From the NCBI RefSeq assembly GCF_016909495.1, contig NZ_JAFBFW010000001.1, forward strand, positions 682,001 to 746,000: a stretch of DNA of 64,000 nucleotides, written 5' to 3'. Positions 26,723 to 36,945 of the stretch are shown here, piece after piece (position 1 is the stretch's first letter; each line of letters starts with the position of its first letter). A program made the position numbers and the translations under genes. The notes beneath the pieces were generated by a model, which worked only from the letters and a program-made list of their open reading frames with translations, did no database searches and was not told the origin of the DNA. The DNA is from Pantoea coffeiphila (GTDB lineage Bacteria; Pseudomonadota; Gammaproteobacteria; Enterobacterales; Enterobacteriaceae).

Positions 26723-27172
26723 CCTCCTCGTTGTTGCCGCTTCTGATGGCCGCCTTATCGCGCCAGGCCATCAGTTCGCGCAACTCCATGCCGTACATGG
26801 CAGAGGGCGGCCAGTGAAAGATAACCGCGACGTCGGCGATCAAGTCATCGACGTCGGTAAAACGTGCCTCTCTTACTCTTTCGCCACTGCCACCGTGTTC
26901 GATGCTGACGGCTCCGCTTTCGTCAAAAAAGGTGTGATTTCTTCGCACAGCGCCACGAAGTCACCGGTTTCAAGCGAAGCAATCTCCGCCCCGGTGAGCG
27001 CAGGCGTGGCAACACGGGTCAGCAGCGTGGAAACTGCGGTGTAATCAAAGTTCAGAACATCCACCAGGCGCAGGCCGCGCAGGGAGCCAGCCTGCTTAAT
27101 TGTGTCATTGATGGTGATGCTGGTAATTGTCTGGTTGCCACGAACAATCGGGGTATTCAGCGTTACGGACAT
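26703..27172 (-). CDS. E': Tail assembly fusion protein gpE+E' (-1 frameshift product)
   Basis: P2-like phages make a longer tail chaperone by a -1 ribosomal frameshift near the end of E, comparable to lambda G/GT. Here the zero frame reads CCT TTT TTG, and after the slip the minus-1 frame continues FDESGAVSIEHGG... to the stop at 26703. The E' part carries the conserved block DLIADVAVIFHWPPSAMYGMELREL. The span given covers both frames; the shift point is at 26924-26930. It binds and keeps gpT soluble during tail assembly. Confidence 0.85.
26873..27172 (-). CDS. E: Tail assembly chaperone gpE (unshifted)
   Basis: 99 aa (P2 gpE 91). Starts MSVTLNTPIVRGNQTITSITIN. It lies between the tube gene FII and the tape measure, as in P2, and is the zero-frame product of the frameshifting pair. 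Confidence 0.92.
   Translation of the reverse strand: MSVTLNTPIVRGNQTITSITINDTIKQAGSLRGLRLVDVLNFDYTAVSTLLTRVATPALTGAEIASLETGDFVALCEEITPFLTKAEPSASNTVAVAKE
26924..26930 (-). other. Slippery heptamer T TTT TTG for the E to E' shift
   Basis: On the minus strand TTTTTTG is in the correct phase (T_TTT_TTG) for tandem -1 slippage, 52 to 58 bases before the gpE stop codon. The same heptamer is used by P2. Confidence 0.88.
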
Positions 27173-27212
27173 AGGATTCTCCGGGCGGCCCGCAGGCCGC
27201 CATAAGGGGTTA

Positions 27213-27728
27213 TCAGCTGCCGAGGCCCAGCGCAGACGTAATGCGGTCCGGGTACAGGTTTTCGCCGTTGCGCTTATAGATAAAGTTCAACAGGTCAACT
27301 TCCAGCAGCGGCTTATCGTCAATGGACAGCTTGTAATAAGTGTTCTTGATCGCGTAGGTGTGGTTGGTATCATCACCCTGTTTCGACTCACCCTGATCAA
27401 TTTCCGTCATACGACCGCGCATCTCGACTTCCATCAACGAGCTGACACCGCCGCTGTAAATTTCACCGACAAAGCGCAGGCGCAGCCCGTCAATGTCACC
27501 GCCGTATTTCAGAATAAGTTCCTGCTCCACGCCGCCGACAATCATAGACGCGTCCAGCGCCCCGGAATCCAGACCGAGATCGACAGCTACTGCACCGAGC
27601 ATGCCGCCGCCCTGAAAATCTTCCGTTTTACGGGTGATTTTAGGCAGCGTGACGCTGGGGATCTTGCCGACGTGGTTGGTGCCATCAACAAAGAGCGTGA
27701 AGAGGCGGAGTTTTTTTGGAATGGCCAT
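27213..27728 (-). CDS. FII: Major tail tube protein gpFII
   Basis: 171 aa (P2 FII 172). Starts MAIPKKLRLFTLFVDGTNHVGKIPSVTLPKITRK, standard for the family. It polymerises into the inner tube inside the contractile sheath. It lies one base after the sheath stop, on the minus strand. Confidence 0.95.
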   Translation of the reverse strand: MAIPKKLRLFTLFVDGTNHVGKIPSVTLPKITRKTEDFQGGGMLGAVAVDLGLDSGALDASMIVGGVEQELILKYGGDIDGLRLRFVGEIYSGGVSSLMEVEMRGRMTEIDQGESKQGDDTNHTYAIKNTYYKLSIDDKPLLEVDLLNFIYKRNGENLYPDRITSALGLGS

Positions 27729-28910
27729 TTACGCACTCCCCAGCGACGCAAACGCCGCTTCATAATACTGGTCGGTGAACGTCTGAATCATCGTCAGATC
27801 TTCCAGTGGCGGCACCGGGCTGTAGTTGTAACGCACTACCGCTTTACCCTGGCGAATACCGGTAGTCGGGTTATCGACGATATCAAACCAGCAGGCCGCG
27901 CCAATTAACTTACCGGCGGTCACCAGCCCCTGCAGTTTGGCGTTGATGCCGCTTACCACGTCTTTCACGTTGGCCGGTGTCAGCGGGGTATCTACCGTGG
28001 TGAACTGAGCCTCTGCGATGGTGTCAGCCAGGATTTGCGCCGTTCGCGTGTAGACCTCGAAAGTAAACTCTTCGGTGTCGGTGGTACGGTTACCCCAGAA
28101 ACGGAACCCGTCGCGCTTAATCAGAGTGGTGATCTCATGCGCGTTGAGCTCGTTGGCATCGGAGTCTTCCGCCTGCAACGCCCAGAATACGTCCTTAGAA
28201 ATCCCCAGCACGTTTTTAACCGCCACGTTGGACAGCGACTTATGCCAGCCCTGCTCGCTGTCGATCAGCGCACGCAGGCCGAGTGCATAGGCCACCGCCG
28301 GAAACTCTTCGTTAACGCCGGTCAGCGGGTTAAAGGCGATGAAGTTCGGCCAGATAAGCATACCTTCACGCTCTGCGAAGGTTTCGCGGTAGGTTTTGGC
28401 CTCCGCGATAGTCTCGCAGCCGTCGCAGTAGCTGTAAGAGAATGCCCGCAGCTGCTTCGCAATAACGCGCAACTGTGCGGTCACTTCTTCAGTGTCGTAC
28501 TCAGGAACGCCGAGAATGCGCGGGCGATACCCGGTTTTCTGCTCCGCCGTCAGCAGCGCAAACATCCCGGTGTAACTGCCATCCGCCTGCGTGCCGCCGA
28601 TAATCAGCTGTGACTGCGTTGGCGCACCTTCAGCCGTACCAGCCGCTGCCACGCGTACCACAATCACGCGGGTGCTGACCTGGTCGGAAATCGCCTTGAG
28701 GGATTTGTACAGCGAACCGGTTTTACCGGCTTTGCCGAGCACGCTGATAACCCGCGTGATCAGCACCGGCGTGTTGAGTGGAAATGCTAACGGGTCGGCG
28801 TCGTCGGCAACAGCAACCAGGCCAATAACGGTTGAATCAATGTCATTGATCGCCGTCTGGAGGTCGGTGTTTTCCTGGACGCGTGCCCCGTGGAAAAAGT
28901 TGTCGGTCAT
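27729..28910 (-). CDS. FI: Contractile tail sheath protein gpFI
   Basis: 393 aa (P2 FI 396). Blocks FFHGARVQENTDLQTAINDIDSTVIGLV near the start, RPRILGVPEYDTEEV, and the C-terminal TGIRQGKAVVRYNYSPVPPLEDLTM identify the sheath. It is the first gene of the leftward block; its promoter region is shared divergently with D. Confidence 0.95.
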   Translation of the reverse strand: MTDNFFHGARVQENTDLQTAINDIDSTVIGLVAVADDADPLAFPLNTPVLITRVISVLGKAGKTGSLYKSLKAISDQVSTRVIVVRVAAAGTAEGAPTQSQLIIGGTQADGSYTGMFALLTAEQKTGYRPRILGVPEYDTEEVTAQLRVIAKQLRAFSYSYCDGCETIAEAKTYRETFAEREGMLIWPNFIAFNPLTGVNEEFPAVAYALGLRALIDSEQGWHKSLSNVAVKNVLGISKDVFWALQAEDSDANELNAHEITTLIKRDGFRFWGNRTTDTEEFTFEVYTRTAQILADTIAEAQFTTVDTPLTPANVKDVVSGINAKLQGLVTAGKLIGAACWFDIVDNPTTGIRQGKAVVRYNYSPVPPLEDLTMIQTFTDQYYEAAFASLGSA

Positions 28911-28973
28911 ACTGTACCGCCATCATGTTTGTTGAGTTCGGGGATGATGTTCGCTGAATTTAACGCCCCGCAC

Positions 28974-29010
28974 ACGCCCTGCCTGCTCTCGCCGTCCGCC
29001 GACAACAACG
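28974..29010. promoter_or_regulatory. Shared late-region box, copy B (FI/D divergent intergenic)
   Basis: CGCCCTGCCTGCTCTC...GCCGACAACAACG repeats the box at 8394-8430 with a few transitions. It lies 54 bases before the D start; copy A lies 68 bases before the O start. Similar distance and orientation support a common regulatory function for late promoters. Confidence 0.5.
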
Positions 29011-29063
29011 GGCTGTTTCCGCCATCGCGCGCGCATGAAAACATCAGCGCCGGAGGAACGAAA

Positions 29064-30224
29064 ATGGCGCTGACTACAGACACGATCGACAAGGCAAAAA
29101 CGCTGATGGATGACGGGCTGAAAAACCTGAAGGAGTACCAGTCCAGCCTGTCACGGGTACCGGCTTTCAGCGTCATGATGGGCGGCAAGGCGCTGACGCA
29201 GCTGGACCCACGCATCATCTCACTGGAGATGACCGACAACCGCGGTTTTGAAGCCGATGAACTGGCTATCTCGATTGACGATACGGATGGCAACCTCCAG
29301 TTACCCCCTCGCGGTGCCGAGCTTTCCCTGTCGCTTGGCTGGGATGGCGAACCACTGGTTTACAAAGGGGTTTACACCGTTGACGAGGTGGCTTATTCAG
29401 GGCCGCCGGACAGGATCGATATCACCGCCCGCAGCGCCGACTTTCGGGATGAATTTAACGTCAAACGTGAGGTGTCATGGCATGACGTGACGGTTGAGCG
29501 CATCGTTTCTGCTATCGCCCGGCGCTACAAGCTGACGCCGGTGATTTCAGAACAGCTGATGAAAGCGGAAATCGACCACGCAGACCAGACGCAGGAAAGC
29601 GACATGTCATTTCTGACGCGCATTGCGGAGCTGTTAGGGGCCATCGCTACGGTGAAGAACGGATCGTTGCTGTTTATACTGCCCGGCGGTGGCGTCAGTG
29701 CCAGTGGTATCGCACTGCCGCAGTTTGCCCTCACCCGTTCAAGCGGTGACCGGCATTCGTTTCGCATCGCGGACAGGGATGCTTATACCGGCGTGCAGGC
29801 AAACTGGCTGGATCTGGATTACGGCAAAAAGAAAACGGTCACAGTTAAGAAGCGCGCGACAAAACCTAAGCCGGACAAGCCAGCAAAAAGCAGCAGCCGT
29901 GAGGGGGATTATATTGCCGGTGAAGACGGGAATTTATTTGTGCTGCGCTCAACGTACAGCAACGAGACAGCAGCCCGCCGCGCAGCTGCGGCGAAGTGGC
30001 AGCAGCTAAAACGCGGTGCCGCAGAGTTTTCGCTTACCCTGACCGAGGGCCGCGCTGATCTGTACCCGGAAATGCAAGGCACCGTTTCAGGATTTAAAAC
30101 CGATATTGATAATCAGGACTGGGTATTATCGCGGGTGAGCCACACGATTGATGACGGTGGCTTTAAAACCCGCCTGGAGCTGGAAGCAAAAATACCGGAG
30201 TGGATTGCAGAAACGACGACATAA
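29064..30224 (+). CDS. D: Late control/baseplate hub protein gpD
   Basis: 386 aa (P2 gpD 387). The start at 29064 follows GGAGGAACGAAA; the frame is open farther left but through the regulatory box. Block RIISLEMTDNRGFEADELAISIDDTDG is the family signature; it is related to the T4 gp27-type hub at the baseplate centre that holds the gpV spike. In P2 D ends the FETUD operon; here it stands alone on the plus strand with ogr. Confidence 0.94.
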   Translation: MALTTDTIDKAKTLMDDGLKNLKEYQSSLSRVPAFSVMMGGKALTQLDPRIISLEMTDNRGFEADELAISIDDTDGNLQLPPRGAELSLSLGWDGEPLVYKGVYTVDEVAYSGPPDRIDITARSADFRDEFNVKREVSWHDVTVERIVSAIARRYKLTPVISEQLMKAEIDHADQTQESDMSFLTRIAELLGAIATVKNGSLLFILPGGGVSASGIALPQFALTRSSGDRHSFRIADRDAYTGVQANWLDLDYGKKKTVTVKKRATKPKPDKPAKSSSREGDYIAGEDGNLFVLRSTYSNETAARRAAAAKWQQLKRGAAEFSLTLTEGRADLYPEMQGTVSGFKTDIDNQDWVLSRVSHTIDDGGFKTRLELEAKIPEWIAETTT

Positions 30225-30267
30225 CGGTCATAATAACAGCGAGTTCAACTCCCATGAGGGAGCCATC

Positions 30268-30516
30268 ATGTTTATTTGCCCAATCTGCGGCGCTCACGCC
30301 CGTACCCGCACCAGCCGTCGTCTTAGTGAACTGACAATACGCCAGTATCATCAGTGCCAGAATTTAGAATGCAGCGAAACCTTTACCACCCTGAACAGCG
30401 TAGAAAAGCTGGTGACTAAGCGCGGCCGCCGCGAACCGTTACCGCCGGACTTTATCCCTAAAGACGCTTTTCCCGTGTCGCACTACGGACGCGATCAGCT
30501 AAACCTTGCTCTTTAA
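30268..30516 (+). CDS. ogr: Late gene activator Ogr/Delta, zinc finger
   Basis: 82 aa (P2 Ogr 72). CPICG near the N-terminus and HQCQNLECSETF form the C-x2-C...C-x4-C zinc site of the family; the AHARTRTS and EKLVTKRGR segments are also typical. It activates late promoters by contacting RNA polymerase alpha. It sits 43 bases after D and is followed by a terminator, as in P2 where ogr is the last gene before attP. Confidence 0.95.
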   Translation: MFICPICGAHARTRTSRRLSELTIRQYHQCQNLECSETFTTLNSVEKLVTKRGRREPLPPDFIPKDAFPVSHYGRDQLNLAL

Positions 30517-30520
30517 AATT

Positions 30521-30545
30521 ACCCCGCATATGCGGGGTTATTTTC
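30521..30545 (+). terminator. Terminator after ogr
   Basis: ACCCCGCATATGCGGGGT hairpin followed by TATTTT, 4 bases beyond the ogr stop. Confidence 0.8.
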
Positions 30546-30655
30546 TTGTCAGGGTAAGACAATCAGATAAAATCAAAATGTTTTGTAACATTTATCAGTT
30601 AACAATTTGTTCGACGGGTTCTTTAAGGGCTTTAGTAAACTGAAAGGATAATTTC

Positions 30656-31540
30656 ATGAAGGCACGTTTTATTTTCTTAGTTGCATGTTTAGTGGTGGCA
30701 ACATCCCCTTCTGCTATTCGTGCACAGGAGAAGTTTACTGACTTTAGCGGTGTACTTCAGTGCCGCTCAATAAAAGACAATACGCAGCGTATCTCTTGTT
30801 ACGATAAAACTATCGCTCCCACACAAACGCAGACTACTAAAAAATTTGAAAGTCGAGAGCAATGTCCTGATGAAAAAGACATTGAGAGAAGATTAACATG
30901 CTATGACTCATTCTTTTTACCCACATTCAAAGTTGAAGACGTATCCAAACCCCCCGCCCCAAAAGAAGTAACTACAAGCAAAGCCGATATTGCTGAATGC
31001 CGAACAGAGGTAAACGGCACTAAAAGGCTTGCATGCTATGACAAGCTATTCCCAATTGGATCATCAGATGAGGGTGAAGAATCAGCTAACAAGCCAGCAA
31101 TAAACACTGGGAAGTGGTTTACCCACACTACAACCTCACCTGTTGATGACTCAAAAAATGTAGTGCTTATGCTTGAAAGTAACGACACTATCAGAACAGC
31201 ATTTGGAGAAACGGTAACGCCAGCCATTTTTGTTACCTGTCGAGAGAAAAAGACAGAGCTATATGTGAACTGGGATGTTTATCTGGGGCTCAATGAAACA
31301 AGCATGCTGTATCGACTGGACAAACAAAAAGCCGTTGAAAGAACATGGACAATATCAACTGACACAAAAGCCACATTCTATAGTGGGAAGGTTATTGATT
31401 TTGTTAAGAGCATATCCAAGGCTGACAAGTTGTTTGCGAGGATAACACCATACAATGAGAGTCCCGTATCAGTCACATTCGATGTTGCGGGGTTGAGTGA
31501 TGCACTACAGCCATTGAAGCAGGCTTGTGGCTGGAAATAG
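30656..31540 (+). CDS. Exported TagO/VasI-like cysteine-repeat protein, prophage cargo
   Basis: 294 aa with a signal peptide (residues 1-23, cleavage after IRA). Three repeats of the form C-x11-CYD: Cys36/Cys48, Cys70/Cys82 and Cys115/Cys127, each with K/R-hydrophobic residues before CYD. The C-terminal half (GKWFTHTTTSPVDDSKNVVLMLES to the end) resembles the domain of TagO/VasI, a type VI secretion accessory protein. No other secretion gene is present. It is AT-rich, has its own upstream region (30546-30655) and terminator, and sits between ogr and the host junction. A prophage-encoded periplasmic protein expressed from the lysogen, perhaps acting in superinfection exclusion or in interbacterial competition, is inference. 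Confidence 0.72.
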   Translation: MKARFIFLVACLVVATSPSAIRAQEKFTDFSGVLQCRSIKDNTQRISCYDKTIAPTQTQTTKKFESREQCPDEKDIERRLTCYDSFFLPTFKVEDVSKPPAPKEVTTSKADIAECRTEVNGTKRLACYDKLFPIGSSDEGEESANKPAINTGKWFTHTTTSPVDDSKNVVLMLESNDTIRTAFGETVTPAIFVTCREKKTELYVNWDVYLGLNETSMLYRLDKQKAVERTWTISTDTKATFYSGKVIDFVKSISKADKLFARITPYNESPVSVTFDVAGLSDALQPLKQACGWK

Positions 31541-31560
31541 TCGCGGTGATTATGACATTG

Positions 31561-31586
31561 AGCCACGGAGTATCGTGGCTTTTTTG
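31561..31586 (+). terminator. Terminator of the TagO-like gene
   Basis: AGCCACG-gagtat-CGTGGCT followed by TTTTTG, 20 bases after the stop codon. Confidence 0.82.
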
Positions 31587-31652
31587 TTGGCGTGGTCATT
31601 GAGTGGACACAAACAAAAACTTTACCTTTAAAATCATGCAAATACACCAGTG
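31587..31652. other. Probable right attachment region (attR), phage-host junction
   Basis: Prophage order (ogr and cargo at the right end) and the start of backbone sequence at the ihfA terminator bracket the junction to this stretch or the terminator itself. The duplicate core would be at the left prophage end, outside the window, so the core cannot be defined here. Confidence 0.4.
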
Positions 31653-31678
31653 AAAAAGGCCGCTTGCGCGGCCTTTTT
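31653..31678 (-). terminator. ihfA terminator
   Basis: On the minus strand a hairpin GGCCGC-gcaa-GCGGCC is flanked by A- and T-runs, 12 bases after the ihfA stop. It is symmetric enough to act in both directions. Confidence 0.85.
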
Positions 31679-31690
31679 GAATTGCGAATA

Positions 31691-31990
31691 TCAGTCTTCT
31701 TTCGGTGAAGCGTTTTCTACCCGGCTCTTCAACTTCTGACCAGGGCGGAAAGTCACTACCCGACGGGCCGTAATCGGGATGTCTTCCCCGGTTTTTGGGT
31801 TACGTCCCGGACGTTGATTCTTGTCGCGAAGGTCGAAGTTGCCAAATCCTGACAGCTTAACCTGCTCACCGTTCTCCAAAGCACGACGCACTTCTTCAAA
31901 AAACAGTTCTACCAGCTCTTTGGCATCCCGTTTGCTAAGCCCAAGCTTCTCAAACAGATATTCAGACATTTCAGCTTTTGTAAGCGCCAT
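31691..31990 (-). CDS. ihfA: Integration host factor subunit alpha
   Basis: 99 aa, full length. DNA-bending HU/IHF family; the Pro-containing beta arm ([27 protein letters not shown]) is intact. It forms a heterodimer with IhfB and is needed for site-specific recombination, sigma-54 promoters and many other processes. It follows pheT by 4 bases and is the last gene of the pheMST-ihfA unit. In Escherichia btuC follows; here the P2-like prophage follows instead. Confidence 0.97.
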   Translation of the reverse strand: MALTKAEMSEYLFEKLGLSKRDAKELVELFFEEVRRALENGEQVKLSGFGNFDLRDKNQRPGRNPKTGEDIPITARRVVTFRPGQKLKSRVENASPKED

Positions 31991-31994
31991 AGGT

Positions 31995-34382
31995 TCAATC
32001 CCTCAAGGATGCTTGGAATCGCTCTTTCAGTGCCTCTACACATCTTGCAACGGTAGCGGCAATCTCCTCTTCTTCGAGTGTCCGGCTGGTATCTTGCAAA
32101 ATCAGGCTGATAGCGAGGCTCTTAAAACCATCATCTACACCCTTACCACGGTACACGTCAAACAAGTTTACGCCAACTACCTGATTTACGCCAACTTTCT
32201 TACACTCTGTGATGATATCTGCTGCAGGGACGTTTTCTGCCACTACAACAGCAATATCACGGCGGTTTGCCGGGAAGCGCGAAATACCGCTGACATCAGG
32301 CAGGACGCGGTCTGCGACCTTATCCCACAGCAGTTCGAACACCACCGTACGACCGTTAAGATCCAGTTTTCGCTCAAGTTCCGGGTGTACCACACCGATG
32401 AATCCGATGGCTTCGCCGCGTAAATAAATTGCTGCGCTCTGCCCCGGATGCAACGCCGGATTAGCTTCTGCTACAAACTGGATCTCATCGAGCTTGCCGG
32501 TTAATTCCAGCAGAGACTCTAAATCACCTTTCAAATCATAGAAGTCAACGGCCTGACGCGCCAGATCCCAATGCTCTTCATTACGATTACCGGTGATCAC
32601 GCCAGACAGCATAACCTCCTGACGGATACCCAGGTTTGCCTGTGTATCAGGAACAAAGCGCAGGCCACTTTCGAACAGACGCACACGAGACTGCTGGCGA
32701 TTCTGGTTATACACCACAGCTCCGAGCAGTCCGCTCCATAATGACAGACGCATCGCCGACATTTCTACGGAAATCGGGCTCGGCAACAGCAGGCTCTCTT
32801 CACCCGGATGCAGCAGCGCCTGAATTTTCGGGTCAACGAAGCTGTAGGTGATCGCTTCCTGATAGCCTTTATCGACCAGCAGAGATTTGACGCGTTTCAG
32901 AGACAGATCCGCTTCGCGGTGTTTGGTCATCTCCAGAGATGCCTGGACCGGAACGTGTGGAATATTGTTGTAGCCGTAAATGCGCGCGACTTCTTCAACG
33001 AGATCTTCTTCAATCTCCATATCGAAACGCCAGCTTGGTGCCTTCGCCTGCCACTCGCCGTTACCGACGGTCACTTCGCAGCCCAGACGGGTCAGGAAAT
33101 CGGTAACGTCCGCATCGGAAATGACATGGCCAATCAGGCGATCCAGCTTCTCACGACGCAGGGTGATAGTGGCGCGTTTCGGCAGGTGCTGCTCACTGGT
33201 GACATCGATCAGAGGACCGGCTTCACCACCGCAGATATCCAGCAGCAGGCGCGTCGCGCGTTCAATGGCTTTGTGCTGCAGCGCAGGGTCAACGCCGCGC
33301 TCGTAGCGGTGAGACGCATCGGTGTGCAGGCCGTGACGGCGCGCGCGGCCGGTAATTGACAGCGGGCTAAAGAAAGCGGACTCCAGCAGCACATTCTGCG
33401 TCTCTTCGTTAACGCCTGAATGCTCGCCACCAAAGATACCGGCCATCGCCAGCGCCTTTCCGGCATCGGCAATCACCAGCGTATCGCTGTTCAGCGTGGC
33501 TTCGCTACCGTCAAGCAGAGTCAGTTTTTCGCCCTGTTCTGCCAGACGCACAATGATTTCACCATTGATGCGATCCAGATCGAAGGCGTGCATCGGCTGA
33601 CCGAGCTCCAGCAGTACAAAGTTGGTGATATCCACTACCGGATCGATAGAACGGATGCCGCAGCGACGCAGCTTCTCTTTCATCCACAGCGGGGTTGCTG
33701 CTTTGACATTAACGCCTTTAACAACGCGGCCCACATAGCGCGGGCAGGCTTCTGGCGCAGACACGCTTATCGGGAAAGTATCGGTCAGTGTTGCCGCTAC
33801 CGGTAAAATTTCCGGCTCAGCCAGCGGCAGTTTGTTCAGCACAGCAACATCGCGCGCTACGCCGATAATGCCCAGACAGTCGGCGCGGTTTGGCGTCACG
33901 CTGATCTCAATGGTGCTATCGTCCAGCTTGAGGTATTCGCGGATATCGGTGCCGACAGGCGCATCCAGCGGCAGTTCAATGATGCCCTGGTGATCGTCGG
34001 AAATGCCCAGTTCTGAGAAGGAGCACAGCATCCCTTCAGACGGCTCGCCGCGCAGTTTGGCAGCCTTGATTTTGAAATCGCCTGGCAGTACGGCACCGAC
34101 GGTGGCAACGGCCACTTTCAGGCCCTGACGGCAGTTTGGCGCACCGCAGACGATATCCAGCAGGCGATCGCCGCCTACGTTGATTTTGGTGACACGCAGT
34201 TTATCCGCGTTAGGGTGCTGGCCGCATTCAACCACCTCACCCACTACCACGCCGTTGAAAGCACCGGCAACAGCATCGACGCCGTCAACTTCCAGACCGG
34301 CCATGGTAATTTGATCGGACAGGGCTTCACCGTCAATGGCCGGATTGACCCATTCACGTAACCAGAGTTCACTGAATTTCAT
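31995..34382 (-). CDS. pheT: Phenylalanyl-tRNA synthetase beta subunit
   Basis: 795 aa, same length as in Escherichia. Starts [35 protein letters not shown]. The N-terminal tRNA-binding OB domain ([17 protein letters not shown]), B3/B4 editing domain, B5 and the C-terminal anticodon-binding ferredoxin-like domain are all present. With PheS it forms the alpha2-beta2 enzyme that charges tRNA-Phe; the B3/B4 domain edits mischarged Tyr. It follows pheS by 15 bases and is controlled by the pheM attenuator. Confidence 0.97.
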   Translation of the reverse strand: MKFSELWLREWVNPAIDGEALSDQITMAGLEVDGVDAVAGAFNGVVVGEVVECGQHPNADKLRVTKINVGGDRLLDIVCGAPNCRQGLKVAVATVGAVLPGDFKIKAAKLRGEPSEGMLCSFSELGISDDHQGIIELPLDAPVGTDIREYLKLDDSTIEISVTPNRADCLGIIGVARDVAVLNKLPLAEPEILPVAATLTDTFPISVSAPEACPRYVGRVVKGVNVKAATPLWMKEKLRRCGIRSIDPVVDITNFVLLELGQPMHAFDLDRINGEIIVRLAEQGEKLTLLDGSEATLNSDTLVIADAGKALAMAGIFGGEHSGVNEETQNVLLESAFFSPLSITGRARRHGLHTDASHRYERGVDPALQHKAIERATRLLLDICGGEAGPLIDVTSEQHLPKRATITLRREKLDRLIGHVISDADVTDFLTRLGCEVTVGNGEWQAKAPSWRFDMEIEEDLVEEVARIYGYNNIPHVPVQASLEMTKHREADLSLKRVKSLLVDKGYQEAITYSFVDPKIQALLHPGEESLLLPSPISVEMSAMRLSLWSGLLGAVVYNQNRQQSRVRLFESGLRFVPDTQANLGIRQEVMLSGVITGNRNEEHWDLARQAVDFYDLKGDLESLLELTGKLDEIQFVAEANPALHPGQSAAIYLRGEAIGFIGVVHPELERKLDLNGRTVVFELLWDKVADRVLPDVSGISRFPANRRDIAVVVAENVPAADIITECKKVGVNQVVGVNLFDVYRGKGVDDGFKSLAISLILQDTSRTLEEEEIAATVARCVEALKERFQASLRD

Positions 34383-34397
34383 TGGTTTTACCCGCCC

Positions 34398-35426
<1,029 letters not shown>

Positions 35427-35462
35427 TTACGATAACATCGTTATGTATTCAGTGTAGAAACG

Positions 35463-35489
35463 AAAAAAGCCTCCACGGGGGAGGCTTTT
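35463..35489 (-). terminator. pheM-pheS attenuator terminator
   Basis: On the minus strand GCCTCC-cccgt-GGAGGC is followed by TTTTTT. It lies between the leader peptide and pheS. Stalling at the Phe codons of pheM would favour an antiterminator and let pheST be read, the known Escherichia mechanism. Confidence 0.9.
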
Positions 35490-35534
35490 AGCGCGATTTT
35501 TCGTTTCTTTTCTTTGCGCAAAAGCCCCCGAGAA

Positions 35535-35576
35535 TCAGGTGCTAAAGTAAAAAAAGAAACGAAAATTAGCGTTCAT
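35535..35576 (-). CDS. pheM: pheST operon leader peptide
   Basis: 13 codons, MNANFRFFFYFST, with five Phe residues. This Phe-rich peptide senses charged tRNA-Phe and controls the downstream attenuator. It lies 45 bases upstream of the attenuator hairpin. Confidence 0.93.
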   Translation of the reverse strand: MNANFRFFFYFST

Positions 35577-35612
35577 GCTTAATGTTACCTGGTTGCTTGC
35601 GGAAACCGTTCT

Positions 35613-35641
35613 ATTGAAATGCCCGGAGGCAGAAAAGTCAA
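35613..35641 (-). promoter_or_regulatory. Putative pheM promoter
   Basis: On the minus strand TTGACT and TTCAAT are 17 bases apart, a reasonable sigma-70 match, about 30 bases before the leader peptide start. Confidence 0.55.
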
Positions 35642-35665
35642 TCTTTTGCTTAGGTTACAGGCAAT

Positions 35666-35689
35666 AAAAAAGGGGAGACAGGCTCCCCT
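35666..35689 (-). terminator. Terminator after rplT
   Basis: On the minus strand GGGGAG-cctgt-CTCCCC followed by TTTTTT, 14 bases beyond the rplT stop. It separates the thrS-infC-rpmI-rplT transcript from pheM. Confidence 0.85.
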
Positions 35690-35702
35690 CTTCAAATCTG
35701 GC

Positions 35703-36059
<357 letters not shown>

Positions 36060-36100
36060 TTAGCTCTCCTGTTAATATTCTGAAAGTTTAAAAAAAATAC

Positions 36101-36298
<198 letters not shown>

Positions 36299-36390
36299 TT
36301 AAAAAATATCCACTTCGCATTGTTAATAAAATGAACCAGACAGGCGAATCACGCCGCACGCCGAAACGCACGGCAAGATTACTTTAGGGC

Positions 36391-36945
<555 letters not shown>

